Shown in pieces: positions 1-8,770 of a DNA stretch of 64,000 bases (the first letter of the stretch is position 1; every line of letters begins with the position of its first letter). This DNA is from Nocardioides rotundus (GTDB lineage: Bacteria > Actinomycetota > Actinomycetes > Propionibacteriales > Nocardioidaceae), in NCBI RefSeq assembly GCF_019931675.1, contig NZ_CP082922.1, forward strand, positions 186,001 to 250,000. Reading direction: 5' to 3'. A program made the translations under genes and the position numbers. The notes beneath the pieces were generated by a model, which had not been told where the DNA came from, made no database searches, and was given only the letters and a program-made list of their open reading frames with translations.

Positions 1-729
1 GCCTACCCGATCGCGATCACGGCCTCGGCCGCCGTCTCGGTGCCGGTGCCCGTGGACGCCGAGGGGCGGCACGACCTGGACGCGATGCGGGACGCGATCA
101 CCGACCGGACCCGGGTGGTGCTGGTGTGCACGCCGAACAACCCGACCGGGCCGGCGCTGCGCCAGACCGAGCTGGACGCGTTCTTGGACCAGGTGCCCGA
201 GCACGTGCTCGTGGTCGTCGACGAGGCGTATGTCGAGTTCGTCCGGATGGACGACCCGGTCGACGGCGTCGCGACCTATCGGGACCGGCCCAACGTGGTG
301 GTGACCCGGACCTTCTCCAAGGCCTACGGGCTCGCGGGGCTGCGGGTGGGCTACGCGATCGCGCACGAGCCGATCGCGTCCGCGCTGCGGGCGGTGTCGC
401 TGCCCTTCGGCGTCTCCGGGGTGGCGCAGGCCGCCGCCGTGGCCTCGCTGGACGCCGAGCCGGCTCTGCTGGAGCGGGTGGACGCGCTGGTCGCCGAGCG
501 GGACCGGGTGCTGGCCGGAGTGCGGGCCGCGGGGTGGGACGTCCCCGACGCCCAGGGCAACTTCTTCTGGATGGCCGCCGGCGACCGGACCCCCGAGCTG
601 GCCGTCGCGGCCGACGACCTCGGGATCGTCGTACGCCCCTTCGGGCGCGAGGGCGCGCGGGTCAGCATCGGCGAGACCGAGGCGAACGACCGGGTGATCG
701 AGCTCGCCCGCTCCTTCCCCCAGCTGTAA
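1..729 (+). CDS. HisC-like PLP aminotransferase (3' part)
   Basis: This is the C-terminal ~242 residues of a fold-type I PLP aminotransferase; the start lies upstream of the window. The frame is open from base 1. It shows the CTPNNPTGP motif, a VVDEAYVEF aspartate motif and the PLP-lysine motif TFSKAYGLAGLRVGY, with the lysine codon at 319-321. These are typical of the histidinol-phosphate / aromatic aminotransferase family (HisC or Pat), which transaminates histidinol phosphate or aromatic 2-oxoacids with glutamate. No other histidine gene is visible, so a Pat-type aromatic role is as likely as histidine synthesis. The stop codon TAA (727-729) sits inside the left arm of a long inverted repeat. 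Confidence 0.85.
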   Translation, partial: AYPIAITASAAVSVPVPVDAEGRHDLDAMRDAITDRTRVVLVCTPNNPTGPALRQTELDAFLDQVPEHVLVVVDEAYVEFVRMDDPVDGVATYRDRPNVVVTRTFSKAYGLAGLRVGYAIAHEPIASALRAVSLPFGVSGVAQAAAVASLDAEPALLERVDALVAERDRVLAGVRAAGWDVPDAQGNFFWMAAGDRTPELAVAADDLGIVVRPFGREGARVSIGETEANDRVIELARSFPQL

Positions 730-795
730 AGCGGTGTTCCGGAATCCTCTGCGGTGTTCGAACCCCGCGGAGGATCACCGGACACCGCTTTACAG
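724..795. terminator. Long imperfect hairpin at the 3' end of the aminotransferase gene
   Basis: The arms are 724-754 and 765-795, 31 nt each, with a 10-nt loop (755-764). The outer 14 bp are a perfect match (CTGTAAAGCGGTGT against its complement) and the inner part has a few mismatches and one bulge. The left arm contains the stop codon of the upstream gene. There is no T-tract, as is common for high-GC actinobacterial terminators. Termination or 3'-end protection is inferred from the position. Confidence 0.6.
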
Positions 796-843
796 CCCAG
801 CGGGCGGCCGCCAAAGGTTGTTGAACGTGGAATCATGGTGGGC

Positions 844-1824
844 ATGGCCGACTATGTGAACGAGGGCAAGTCCTACGAGCGGGACATGACCTACATCCCC
901 GACCGGATCACCGCGGAGCCGGGGCGCAGCCAGGACCCGCACGGGCATGACAAGCAGCCCGCCGAGATCGAGGCGCCGACCTGGCAGGCCGAGCCGGGCC
1001 GCTACCGGCTGGTCGCCGCGCGCGCCTGCCCGTGGGCCAACCGCTCGATCATCGTGCGCGAGTTGCTCGGCCTGCAGGACGTGATCAGCCTCGGCACCCC
1101 CGGCCCCACGCACGACCAGGACTCGTGGACCTTCGACCTCGACCCCGGCGGCGTGGATCCCGTGCTGGGCATCCCGCGGCTCAAGGACGCCTACGAGAAG
1201 CGGTTCCCGGGCTACCCCCGCGGCATCACCGTGCCCGCGATCGTGGAGGAGGCCTCCGGCGAGGTCGTCACCAACGACTTCCCGTGGATCACCCACGACC
1301 TGTTCTTCGAGTGGAAGGACCACCACAAGGAGGGCGCGCCCGACCTGTGGCCGGAGGACCGGCGCGAGGAGATGGAGCAGGTGATGCGCCGGATCTTCAC
1401 CGAGGTCAACAACGGCGTCTACCGGTGCGGGTTCGCCGGCTCGCAGGAGGCGTACGACGAGGCCTACGACCGACTGTGGGTCGCCATGGACTGGCTCGAG
1501 GAGCGGCTGGCCGACCGGCGCTTCCTCATGGGGGAGGCGATCACCGAGGCCGACGTACGCCTCTTCACCACGCTGGTCCGCTTCGACCCCGTCTACCACG
1601 GCCACTTCAAGTGCAACCGGAACAAGCTGACCGAGATGCCCAACCTGTGGGGCTACGCGCGCGACCTCTTCCAGACGCCCGGCTTCGGGGACACCGTCGA
1701 CTTCGGCCAGATCAAGGACCACTACTACAAGGTCCACACGGACGTGAACCCGTCCGGGATCGTGCCGAAGGGGCCGGACCTCTCGGGCTGGACGACCGAC
1801 CCGGGACGCGCGCACCTGGGCTGA
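844..1824 (+). CDS. Glutathionyl-hydroquinone reductase-like GST-family protein
   Basis: This 326-residue protein is of the Omega-like GST / glutathionyl-hydroquinone reductase family (YqjG, Ecm4, PcpF). The thioredoxin-fold half carries the catalytic ACPWANR motif with cysteine at about residue 62. The all-helical C-terminal half includes the family-typical stretches EEMEQVMRRIFTEVNNGVYR and LMGEAITEADVRLFTTLVRFD. In the family the cysteine reduces thiol-conjugated hydroquinones. Actinobacteria use mycothiol rather than glutathione, so the thiol partner here is uncertain. ATG 835 (VG longer) is an alternative start; neither start has a strong ribosome site. The protein is cytosolic. Its neighbours are not clearly functionally linked. 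Confidence 0.82.
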   Translation: MADYVNEGKSYERDMTYIPDRITAEPGRSQDPHGHDKQPAEIEAPTWQAEPGRYRLVAARACPWANRSIIVRELLGLQDVISLGTPGPTHDQDSWTFDLDPGGVDPVLGIPRLKDAYEKRFPGYPRGITVPAIVEEASGEVVTNDFPWITHDLFFEWKDHHKEGAPDLWPEDRREEMEQVMRRIFTEVNNGVYRCGFAGSQEAYDEAYDRLWVAMDWLEERLADRRFLMGEAITEADVRLFTTLVRFDPVYHGHFKCNRNKLTEMPNLWGYARDLFQTPGFGDTVDFGQIKDHYYKVHTDVNPSGIVPKGPDLSGWTTDPGRAHLG

Positions 1825-1861
1825 GCGCCGGCCGGCGACGCGGACCGTGCTCCGGGTCCGA

Positions 1862-1891
1862 TTGGTGTGCCTGCTGGCGCCCCGATAGGTT
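1862..1891 (+). promoter_or_regulatory. Putative promoter of the 2-oxoacid dehydrogenase operon
   Basis: A TTGGTG hexamer (1862-1867) and a TAGGTT hexamer (1886-1891) are spaced by 18 bp. They lie about 100 nt upstream of the E1-alpha start at 1996. This is pattern recognition only. Confidence 0.35.
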
Positions 1892-1995
1892 GGACGCCAC
1901 GATGTGGGAGGGGTCACACACGTCCCACCCACGCGAGTACGCGAGAGGGCCGAGCGGCGATCCCGGTCGAGCCCCCGAGCAGAAACGGAGCGCAC

Positions 1996-3165
1996 GTGTC
2001 CCAGCAGTCCGACCCCGGCTTCGGCCCCGATCTTGCGGAGGTCTTCGGACCCTCCCAGACCGACGGCGGCCCCGAGCTCGTCCAGCTCCTCTCCCCTGAG
2101 GGTGAGCGGATCCACCACCCCGAGTTCGACCACGACTTCAGCGCCGAGGAGCTGCGCGGGCTCTACCGCGACATGGTGCTGACCCGGCGGATCGACGTCG
2201 AGGCGACCGCGCTCCAGCGCCACGGCGAGCTGGGCATCTGGGCCCAGCTGCTCGGCCAGGAGGCCGCGCAGATCGGCGCCGGTCGCGCGCTGCGTCCGCA
2301 GGACTACGTCTTCCCGACCTACCGCGAGCACGGAGTCGCCTGGTGCCGCGGCGTCGACCCGGTCGACCTGCTCGGCCTCTTCCGCGGCGTCGACCAGGGC
2401 TCCTGGGACCCGGCCGACAACAACTTCGGCCTCTACACGATCGTCATCGGCGCGCAGACCCTGCACGCCACCGGCTATGCGATGGGCCTGCAGCGCGACG
2501 GCGTGGTCGGCACCGGCGACGACGAGCGCGACGCCGCGGTGATCGCGCACTTCGGCGACGGCGCCTCCAGCCAGGGCGACGTCAACGAGGCGTTCATCTT
2601 CGCCGCCTCCTACAACGCGCCGGTCGTCTTCTTCTGCCAGAACAACCAGTGGGCGATCTCCGAGCCGATCGAGCGTCAGACCCGCATCCCGCTCTACCAG
2701 CGGGCGCTCGGCTTCGGGTTCCCCGGCGTCCGCGTCGACGGCAACGACGTGCTGGCGACGTACGCCGTCACCCGCGCGGCCCTGCAGCGGGCCCGCGAGG
2801 GCCAGGGCCCGACGTTCGTGGAGGCCTACACCTACCGGATGGGCGCGCACACGACGACCGACGACCCCACGCGCTACCGGCTCAACGACGAGCTGGAGAA
2901 GTGGAAGCTCAAGGACCCGATCGAGCGGCTCAAGGTCTACCTGCGCCGCAACGGCCTGGTCGACCAGGACTTCCTCGACCAGCTCGACGAGGAGGCGAAG
3001 GCGCTCGGGGCACGGCTGCGCGACGGCTGCAGGGCGCTGCCCGACCCCTCGCCGTTGGGCATCTTCGACCACACCTACACCGAGATCACCGACGAGCTGG
3101 CCGCCCAGCGCGACGAGTACGCCGACTACCTGGACAGCTTCGAGACCGAGGAGGCGAGCCGCTGA
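1996..3165 (+). CDS. 2-oxoacid dehydrogenase E1 component, alpha subunit
   Basis: This 389-residue thiamine-diphosphate E1-alpha subunit decarboxylates a 2-oxoacid and reductively acylates the lipoyl arm of E2. Visible motifs are the TPP/Mg motif GDGASSQGDVNEAF...NNQWAIS and the phosphorylation-loop-like TYRMGAHTTTDDPTRYR. Start GTG 1996 was chosen because GGAG at 1986-1989 is well spaced and the product begins VSQQSDPGFG. Its stop overlaps the E1-beta start. In actinobacteria the heterotetrameric E1 next to E2 is usually the branched-chain complex (BkdABC-like), since pyruvate dehydrogenase is mostly homodimeric AceE. Database names often read PdhA, so the substrate is left open. Confidence 0.9.
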   Translation: MSQQSDPGFGPDLAEVFGPSQTDGGPELVQLLSPEGERIHHPEFDHDFSAEELRGLYRDMVLTRRIDVEATALQRHGELGIWAQLLGQEAAQIGAGRALRPQDYVFPTYREHGVAWCRGVDPVDLLGLFRGVDQGSWDPADNNFGLYTIVIGAQTLHATGYAMGLQRDGVVGTGDDERDAAVIAHFGDGASSQGDVNEAFIFAASYNAPVVFFCQNNQWAISEPIERQTRIPLYQRALGFGFPGVRVDGNDVLATYAVTRAALQRAREGQGPTFVEAYTYRMGAHTTTDDPTRYRLNDELEKWKLKDPIERLKVYLRRNGLVDQDFLDQLDEEAKALGARLRDGCRALPDPSPLGIFDHTYTEITDELAAQRDEYADYLDSFETEEASR

Positions 3166-4145
3166 TGGCCGGAAAGATCACCCTCGCCCGCGGGCTCAAC
3201 ATGGGGCTGCGCAAGGCGATGGAGAACGACGACAGAGTCCTGCTCATGGGCGAGGACGTCGGCAAGCTCGGCGGCGTCTTCCGGATCACCGACGGCCTGC
3301 AGAAGGACTTCGGCGAGGACCGGGTCATCGACTCCCCGCTGGCGGAGTCCGGGATCGTCGGTACGGCGGTCGGCATGGCCCTGCGCGGCTTCCGCCCCGT
3401 GGTGGAGATCCAGTTCGACGGCTTCGTCTACCCCGCCTACGACCAGATCGTCACCCAGGTCGCGAAGTTCACCTTCCGCTCCCAGGGCAAGGTGCGGATG
3501 CCGATGGTCATCCGCATCCCGTTCGGCGGCGGCATCGGCGCGGTCGAGCACCACTCCGAGAGCCCGGAGGCGCAGTTCGCGCACACCCCGGGCCTGAAGG
3601 TGGTCGCCTGCTCCAACCCGGTCGACGGCTACTGGATGATCCAGCAGGCCATCGCCCACGACGACCCGGTGATCTTCCTCGAGCCCAAGCGGCAGTATCA
3701 CGCCGACAAGGCCGAGCTGGACGAGTCGGCCACCCCCGAGCCGCTGTTCACCTCCCGCGTGGTGCGGCCGGGCTCGGACCTGACCGTGCTGGCCTACGGC
3801 CCGATGGTCAAGACCGCGCTCAAGGCCGCCGAGGCGGCCGCGACCGAGGGCCGCCAGCTCGAGGTCATCGACCTGCGCACGCTCTCGCCGCTGGACATGG
3901 GCCCGGTGTTCGAGTCCGTACGCCGGACCGGCCGCGCCGTGGTCGCGCACGAGGCGCACGTGAACCTCGGCATGGGCGCGGAGATCGCGGCCCGGATCAC
4001 CGAGCAGTGCTTCTACTCATTGGAGGCGCCGGTGCTGCGGGTCGGGGCGTTCGACACGCCGTACCCCCCGTCGCGGATCGAGGAGGAGTACCTCCCCGAC
4101 CTGGACCGGATCCTCGACGCCGTCGACCGCACCTTCGCCTTCTGA
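3165..4145 (+). CDS. 2-oxoacid dehydrogenase E1 component, beta subunit
   Basis: This 326-residue transketolase-like beta subunit pairs with the preceding E1-alpha. It begins MAGKITLARGLNMGLRKAM and carries the family stretches VLLMGEDVGKLGGVFRIT, the TPP-site region SPLAESGIVGTAVGMA, and FGGGIGAVEHHSESPEA. The C-terminal transketolase domain contains VLAYGPMVKTALKAAE and EVIDLRTLSPLD. The ATG overlaps the alpha stop codon by one base (TGATG), which implies translational coupling and 1:1 stoichiometry. The E2 gene follows 10 nt after its stop. No E3 (dihydrolipoamide dehydrogenase) gene is present, so E3 must come from elsewhere in the genome. Confidence 0.9.
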   Translation: MAGKITLARGLNMGLRKAMENDDRVLLMGEDVGKLGGVFRITDGLQKDFGEDRVIDSPLAESGIVGTAVGMALRGFRPVVEIQFDGFVYPAYDQIVTQVAKFTFRSQGKVRMPMVIRIPFGGGIGAVEHHSESPEAQFAHTPGLKVVACSNPVDGYWMIQQAIAHDDPVIFLEPKRQYHADKAELDESATPEPLFTSRVVRPGSDLTVLAYGPMVKTALKAAEAAATEGRQLEVIDLRTLSPLDMGPVFESVRRTGRAVVAHEAHVNLGMGAEIAARITEQCFYSLEAPVLRVGAFDTPYPPSRIEEEYLPDLDRILDAVDRTFAF

Positions 4146-4155
4146 GAGGGAACCC

Positions 4156-5754
4156 ATGGCTGAGTACCTGCTGCCCGACGTCGGTGAGGGCCTCACCGAG
4201 GCGGAGATCGTCTCCTGGAAGGTGAAGGTCGGCGACACCGTCGAGATCAACGACGTGGTCGTGGAGATCGAGACCGCGAAGTCCCTGGTCGAGCTGCCCT
4301 CGCCCTATGAGGGCACGGTGGTCGCGCTGCTCGTGCCCGAGGGCGAGACCGTCCCCGTCGGCACCCCGATCATCTCGATCGGCGACCCCGCCGAGTCGGC
4401 GCCTGTTCCCGCCGAGTCGGCGCCAGTTGACGGCGAGTCGGCGCCAGTTGACGGTACGGCGCCCCAGACCGAGTCCGACCCCTACCTCGGGATGGCCGAG
4501 AAGGCCGGCAAGGAGGAGACCTCCGGCGAGATCGACCTCTCCAACCCGGCCGCGTCCGGGTCCATGGAGGGTGCCTCGCTGGTCGGGCGGATCAAGGCCG
4601 AGCGTGGCCCGATGCGCCGGGCCCGCCGGGGGTCCGCCTCGCCCTCGACCGACGCCGGGGCGCAGACCCAGCTGCAGGTGCAGGGCGCGTTCTCCCCGGG
4701 CGGCGCGCAGACCGACGAGGTGCTGCCGGCCGACGAGTCGCCGGTGCCGGCTCGCGACCAGCGGCCGGCGCCCGCGGGCGAGCCGGCGGAGGCGCTGGTG
4801 CCGCCGGCCGTGCAGACCCCCGGGTCCGACGTACGTCCTCTGGCGAAGCCCCCGGTGCGCAAGCTGGCCAAGGACCTCGGCGTCGACCTGGCCGCGCTCA
4901 CCGGCTCCGGACCCTCGGGGTCGATCACCCGCGACGACGTGCAGGCGGCCGCGGACGGCGGGATGCCGCGTCGGTACGTCGACGCCGCGTCGGACGCCGA
5001 CCAGGTCCCCGAGGGGCAGGGATGGTTCGCCCCGGCGAGCCTCGCGCGCGAGACCCGCGAGCCGATCAAGGGCGTGCGGAAGATGATGGCGCAGGCGATG
5101 CGCGAGTCCGCGTTCACCGCCCCGCACGTGACCGAGTGGATCACCGTCGACGTGACCGAGGGGATGGCCTTCGTCGAGCGGCTCCGTGCGCGGCGGGAGT
5201 TCCGCGACGTCAAGGTGTCCCCGCTGCTGCTGCTCGCGCGTGCGGTGATGCTGGCGATGCGGCGGACGCCGGAGATCAACTCGTTCTGGGACGAGGCGGC
5301 CGGCGAGGTGGTCTACAAGCGGTACGTCAACCTCGGGATCGCCGCGGCGACTCCGCGCGGGCTGGTCGTGCCGAACGTGAAAGACGCCGACTCGCTCTCG
5401 CTGCTCGAGCTGGCGACCGCGCTCGGCGAGCTGACCGAGACCGCGCGCGCCGGGAAGACCCAGCCGGCGGAGATGAGCGGGGGCACCTTCACCATCACCA
5501 ACGTGGGGGTCTTCGGCGTGGACGCCGGGACGCCGATCATCAACCCGGGCGAGTCCGCGATCCTGTGCTTCGGCGCGGTGCGCAAGCAGCCCTGGGTGGT
5601 GTCGGGTCCCGACGGCGACCAGATCGTCCCGCGGGACATCACCACGCTGGCGCTCTCCTTCGACCACCGGCACATCGACGGGGAGAAGGGCTCGCGCTTC
5701 CTCGCCGACGTCGCCGGGATCCTGGCCGACCCGGGGACCGCGCTGCTCTACTGA
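4156..5754 (+). CDS. Dihydrolipoamide acyltransferase (E2)
   Basis: This 532-residue E2 transfers the acyl group from lipoyl-lysine to CoA and forms the core of the complex. Domain order: an N-terminal lipoyl domain (about 1-75) with the lipoylated lysine K42 in ETAKS; a long Pro/Ala/acidic linker with three near-identical 7-residue repeats (ESAPV core); an E3-binding domain (about 226-265, VRKLAKDLGVDLAALTGSG); and a catalytic CAT domain ending in SFDHRHIDGEKG with the HxxxDG active site. The linker is long for the family, where about 400 residues is common in actinobacterial branched-chain E2. The ATG has GAGAGGGA upstream. It is the last gene of the operon and converges with the DUF222 gene. 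Confidence 0.92.
   Translation: MAEYLLPDVGEGLTEAEIVSWKVKVGDTVEINDVVVEIETAKSLVELPSPYEGTVVALLVPEGETVPVGTPIISIGDPAESAPVPAESAPVDGESAPVDGTAPQTESDPYLGMAEKAGKEETSGEIDLSNPAASGSMEGASLVGRIKAERGPMRRARRGSASPSTDAGAQTQLQVQGAFSPGGAQTDEVLPADESPVPARDQRPAPAGEPAEALVPPAVQTPGSDVRPLAKPPVRKLAKDLGVDLAALTGSGPSGSITRDDVQAAADGGMPRRYVDAASDADQVPEGQGWFAPASLARETREPIKGVRKMMAQAMRESAFTAPHVTEWITVDVTEGMAFVERLRARREFRDVKVSPLLLLARAVMLAMRRTPEINSFWDEAAGEVVYKRYVNLGIAAATPRGLVVPNVKDADSLSLLELATALGELTETARAGKTQPAEMSGGTFTITNVGVFGVDAGTPIINPGESAILCFGAVRKQPWVVSGPDGDQIVPRDITTLALSFDHRHIDGEKGSRFLADVAGILADPGTALLY
4390..4452 (+). repeat. Three tandem 21-bp units in the E2 linker
   Basis: The units lie at 4390-4410, 4411-4431 and 4432-4452 and share a GAGTCGGCGCC core. 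Each encodes one 7-residue ESAPV-type linker repeat. In-frame copy-number change would lengthen or shorten the flexible swinging arm without affecting the folded domains. Confidence 0.8.
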
Positions 5755-5789
5755 GCCGGCCGGCCCTCAGACAGGGCTCGCGGACTCGC

Positions 5790-7069
5790 TCACGTCCGTC
5801 GGCTGAAGCGAACCTTGCCGTGCTTGTCGATGGAGTGGCCGAAGGCGGGGTCGTGGATCCGGTGGTGATGTCGTGGGCAGAGCAGGCGACCGTTGTCGAG
5901 ACTGGTCCCGCCGTCGTGCGACCAGGGGACCTCGTGGTGAGCGTGGCACAGGCTCGGTGGCGCGTCGCAGCCCGCGGCGGTGCAGCCGCGGTCGCGGATG
6001 CCGAGGGCGATCCGCTGGGGCTGGGTGTGCAGGCGTCGTCGCCGGCCGAGATCGAGCACCATCGAGGCGCCGTCGAGGACGGCGGGGATGATCCCGGCGC
6101 GGCAGGCCAACCGCCGCGCCTCCCCGGCTGAGATCCGTCCGCCGGTGTCGAGCGAGGCGGCTTGGAGGCCTCCGAGCAGGCTGTCCATCGTCATGGTCAC
6201 GATGACGGTGGCGGCTACGCCGCCGGAGGCGGGCACTGTCTCGGGCGGGCGGGTCTCGACGTACGTCATCAGGGCATGGCCGAGCTGATGGCGGCCCAGC
6301 AGCGGTGGACGGGCGGCTCCCTTCGCTCCGGCGACACGACCGTCCGCGGCGTGGGAGGGCTGCTTGCTCTCACTCAGGGCGATGGCGGTCAGATGGTGCA
6401 GCAGCATCTGACCGTGCAGGGTCGGGAGCGTGAAGCGGCCGTCGCAGCGGCCGTGACCGTCGTCGGTGATGGTGAAGGATGCGGCCTCGCGGGCCGCGTT
6501 CTCCTCGGCCTCCAGCCGCCGTGCCTCCTCGGCGTCGGCGGCGACGGGGTCGATCACCTCCAGAAGGCACCGGCTGAGCACCCGCAACGCCTTCGCGTCG
6601 TGGTCGCGTGCCTGCTCCAAGAGGAACGCCACGGCTCGCGTCGGCACCCAGTCCGCGACGTCCTCGGGCAAGCCGTCATCGGCCTCGCAGATCACCGCCG
6701 CCTGGTCGACCCGCAGGTCACCTTCGGCCAGTCGCTCACGTACTGCAGGGTGACGGTCCAGTCCCTCCGCGAACCGCCGCATCCGGTGTGCCTCCGCGCG
6801 CGTGGTGCGGGTGTGGTGGGCCCACCAGTTCGTTGCCGAGGTGGCGCCCTCGCTCATGCCGGTCATGACCGTCTCCGCCTGCGCCAGCACCCGGGTGGTC
6901 AACTCGTCGAGCTGAGCGCGCGCCGCGGCGAGGTCGCGCAACGCCGCGCCGCCTCCGCGGCGGACAGTGACCACAGGGTGCGACCGGCCACGGTCGACAA
7001 GTCCGCACGCACGCGCTCCACCGCAACCGACACGGGGTGTCGGGGAGGAGCCAATGGGTGGGTCGACAT
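5790..7069 (-). pseudogene. DUF222/HNH endonuclease (13E12 family), broken by a -1 frameshift
   Basis: The protein has the DUF222 domain followed by a C-terminal HNH nuclease domain (CHAHHEVPWSHDGGTSL...LCPRHHHR) with intact catalytic histidines. Family function is unknown; such genes are multicopy in actinobacteria. The natural start appears to be the ATG at 7069. That frame reads MSTHPLAPP and then VAVERVRADLSTVAGRTLWS, the expected N-terminus, but it meets a stop about 55 codons in. The conserved continuation ALRDLAAARAQLDEL lies in another frame. The switch maps to a five-base GCGCG at about 6945-6949 where six bases are expected, so one base is missing. It is either a real inactivating deletion or a sequencing error in a GC run. 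Without the correction, the open frame runs to 7190 with an unconvincing N-terminus. Confidence 0.75.
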
Positions 7070-7161
7070 GGACAGACCCTGTCATCGCCCACCGACACTT
7101 CTGCCGGTCGAGCGGGAGTGATCCACAGCCGAAGCCACGAATGCGCGACGAAGAAGGACGG

Positions 7162-7191
7162 CGGCGAAATGTCGCCGGCACCTGACACAAT
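7162..7191 (+). promoter_or_regulatory. Putative leaderless promoter and operator of the restriction operon
   Basis: A CACAAT hexamer (7186-7191) ends 7 nt before the GTG start at 7199, the layout of leaderless actinobacterial promoters. Just upstream lies a perfect 6-bp inverted repeat with a 4-nt spacer, CGGCGA-AATG-TCGCCG (7162-7177), over the -35 position. It could be an operator; no cognate regulator is encoded nearby. Confidence 0.35.
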
Positions 7192-7198
7192 CGGCAGG

Positions 7199-8770
7199 GT
7201 GAGCCAGATGACCCGGGAGTCCGAGCGCGCGCAGTTGCACAAGACCATCTGGCGGATCGCCAACGACCTGCGCGGCAGTGTCGACGGGTGGGACTTCAAG
7301 TCCTATGTCCTGGGCATGCTGTTCTACCGGTTCATCTCCGAGAACCTCACGGCCTATCTCAACCGGGCCGAACGCGAGGCGGGCTACCCCGACTTCGATT
7401 TCGCCGGGCTGAGCGACGACCAGGCGGAGTTCGCCCGTCGGGACGTGGTCGACGAGAAGGGCTTCTACATCCTGCCGAGCGAGCTGTTCGTCAACGTGCG
7501 GGCCCGGGCGGCCGGTGATGAGAACCTCAACGAGACGCTGGCAAGGATCTTCCAGAACATCGAGGGCTCGGCCAAGGGCAGTGCCAGTGAGGACGACCTC
7601 AAGGGGCTCTTCGATGACCTGGACGTCAACAGCGCGAAGCTGGGGGGCACGGTCGCGCAGCGCAACGCCAAGCTGGTCAAGCTCCTGTACGCGATCGGTG
7701 ACCTGCCGCTGGGCAACTTCGAGGACAGCTCGATCGACCTCTTCGGTGACGCCTACGAATTCCTGATGCAGATGTATGCCTCCCAGGCCGGCAAGTCCGG
7801 CGGGGAGTACTACACGCCGCAGGAGGTCTCCGAGCTCCTGGCGCGGATCACCGTGGTCGGCAAGACGTCGGTGAACAAGGTCTACGACCCGGCGGCGGGG
7901 TCGGGTTCGCTGCTGCTGAAGTTTGCCAAGGTGCTCGGCAAGGACCGGGTGCGCAAGGGGTTCTTCGGTCAGGAGATCAACCTGACGACGTACAACCTGG
8001 CGCGGATCAACATGTTCCTGCACGACGTCAACTACGCCGACTTCGACATCGCGCACGGCGACACGCTGACCGATCCGGCGCACTGGGACGACGAGCCGTT
8101 CGAAGCGATCGTGTCGAATCCGCCCTACTCCACGAAGTGGGAGGGTGACGCGAACCCGCTGCTGATCAACGACCCGCGGTATGCCCCCGCCGGAGTGCTG
8201 GCGCCGAAGTCGAAGGCCGACCTGGCATTCACGATGCACATGCTGCACTGGCTCGCGGTCAACGGCACCGCCGCGATCGTCGAGTTCCCCGGCGTCCTCT
8301 ATCGCGGCGGGGCGGAGCAGAAGATCCGCAAGTACCTCATCGACAACAACTACGTCGACACCGTGATCCAGCTCCCGCCGGATCTCTTCTTCGGCACCAC
8401 GATCGCGACCTGCATCATCGTGCTGAAGAAGTCGAAGCCGGACAACAGCGTGCTCTTCATCGATGCCTCCGCGGAGTTCAGCCGGCAGGGCAACAAGAAC
8501 AAGCTCACCGAGGGGCACCGCGCGAAGATCCTCGAGACCTTCACCACCCGTGAGCCGATCGAACACTTCGCCGCTCTGGTGCCGGCCGCCGACCTGGCAG
8601 AGAACTCCTACAACCTCTCGGTCAGCTCCTACGTCGAGGAGGAGGACACCACCGAGGAGGTCGACATCACGGCGCTGAACGCCGAGATCGCTCAGATCGT
8701 CGCGCGGCAGGCAGAGCTGCGGACCAAGATCGACGCGATCGTGGCGGATCTGGAAGGAGATCAGGGATGA
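7199..8770 (+). CDS. hsdM: Type I restriction-modification methyltransferase subunit
   Basis: This 523-residue N6-adenine methyltransferase subunit of a type I R-M complex uses AdoMet to methylate the target selected by HsdS. An N-terminal helical HsdM_N domain (DLRGSVDGWDFKSYVLGMLFYRFISE) precedes the N6_Mtase domain. That domain contains the AdoMet motif DPAAGSGSLLLKFAK and the catalytic motif NPPYS at about residue 307. Start GTG 7199 fits a leaderless transcript; ATG 7208 (MTRESERA) is an alternative. The stop overlaps the next gene by ATGA. It is the first gene of a four-gene operon. Confidence 0.93.
   Translation: MSQMTRESERAQLHKTIWRIANDLRGSVDGWDFKSYVLGMLFYRFISENLTAYLNRAEREAGYPDFDFAGLSDDQAEFARRDVVDEKGFYILPSELFVNVRARAAGDENLNETLARIFQNIEGSAKGSASEDDLKGLFDDLDVNSAKLGGTVAQRNAKLVKLLYAIGDLPLGNFEDSSIDLFGDAYEFLMQMYASQAGKSGGEYYTPQEVSELLARITVVGKTSVNKVYDPAAGSGSLLLKFAKVLGKDRVRKGFFGQEINLTTYNLARINMFLHDVNYADFDIAHGDTLTDPAHWDDEPFEAIVSNPPYSTKWEGDANPLLINDPRYAPAGVLAPKSKADLAFTMHMLHWLAVNGTAAIVEFPGVLYRGGAEQKIRKYLIDNNYVDTVIQLPPDLFFGTTIATCIIVLKKSKPDNSVLFIDASAEFSRQGNKNKLTEGHRAKILETFTTREPIEHFAALVPAADLAENSYNLSVSSYVEEEDTTEEVDITALNAEIAQIVARQAELRTKIDAIVADLEGDQG

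Noticed and set aside
790..3072. Very long minus-strand open frame opposite the GST and E1-alpha genes, and similar long antisense frames elsewhere
   Set aside because: These are high-GC shadow frames of clear genes with low-complexity His/Arg/Ala/Gly-rich composition and no domains.
5755..5789. Terminator between E2 and the DUF222 gene
   Set aside because: Only a 4-bp CCCT/AGGG stem is present; too weak to call.
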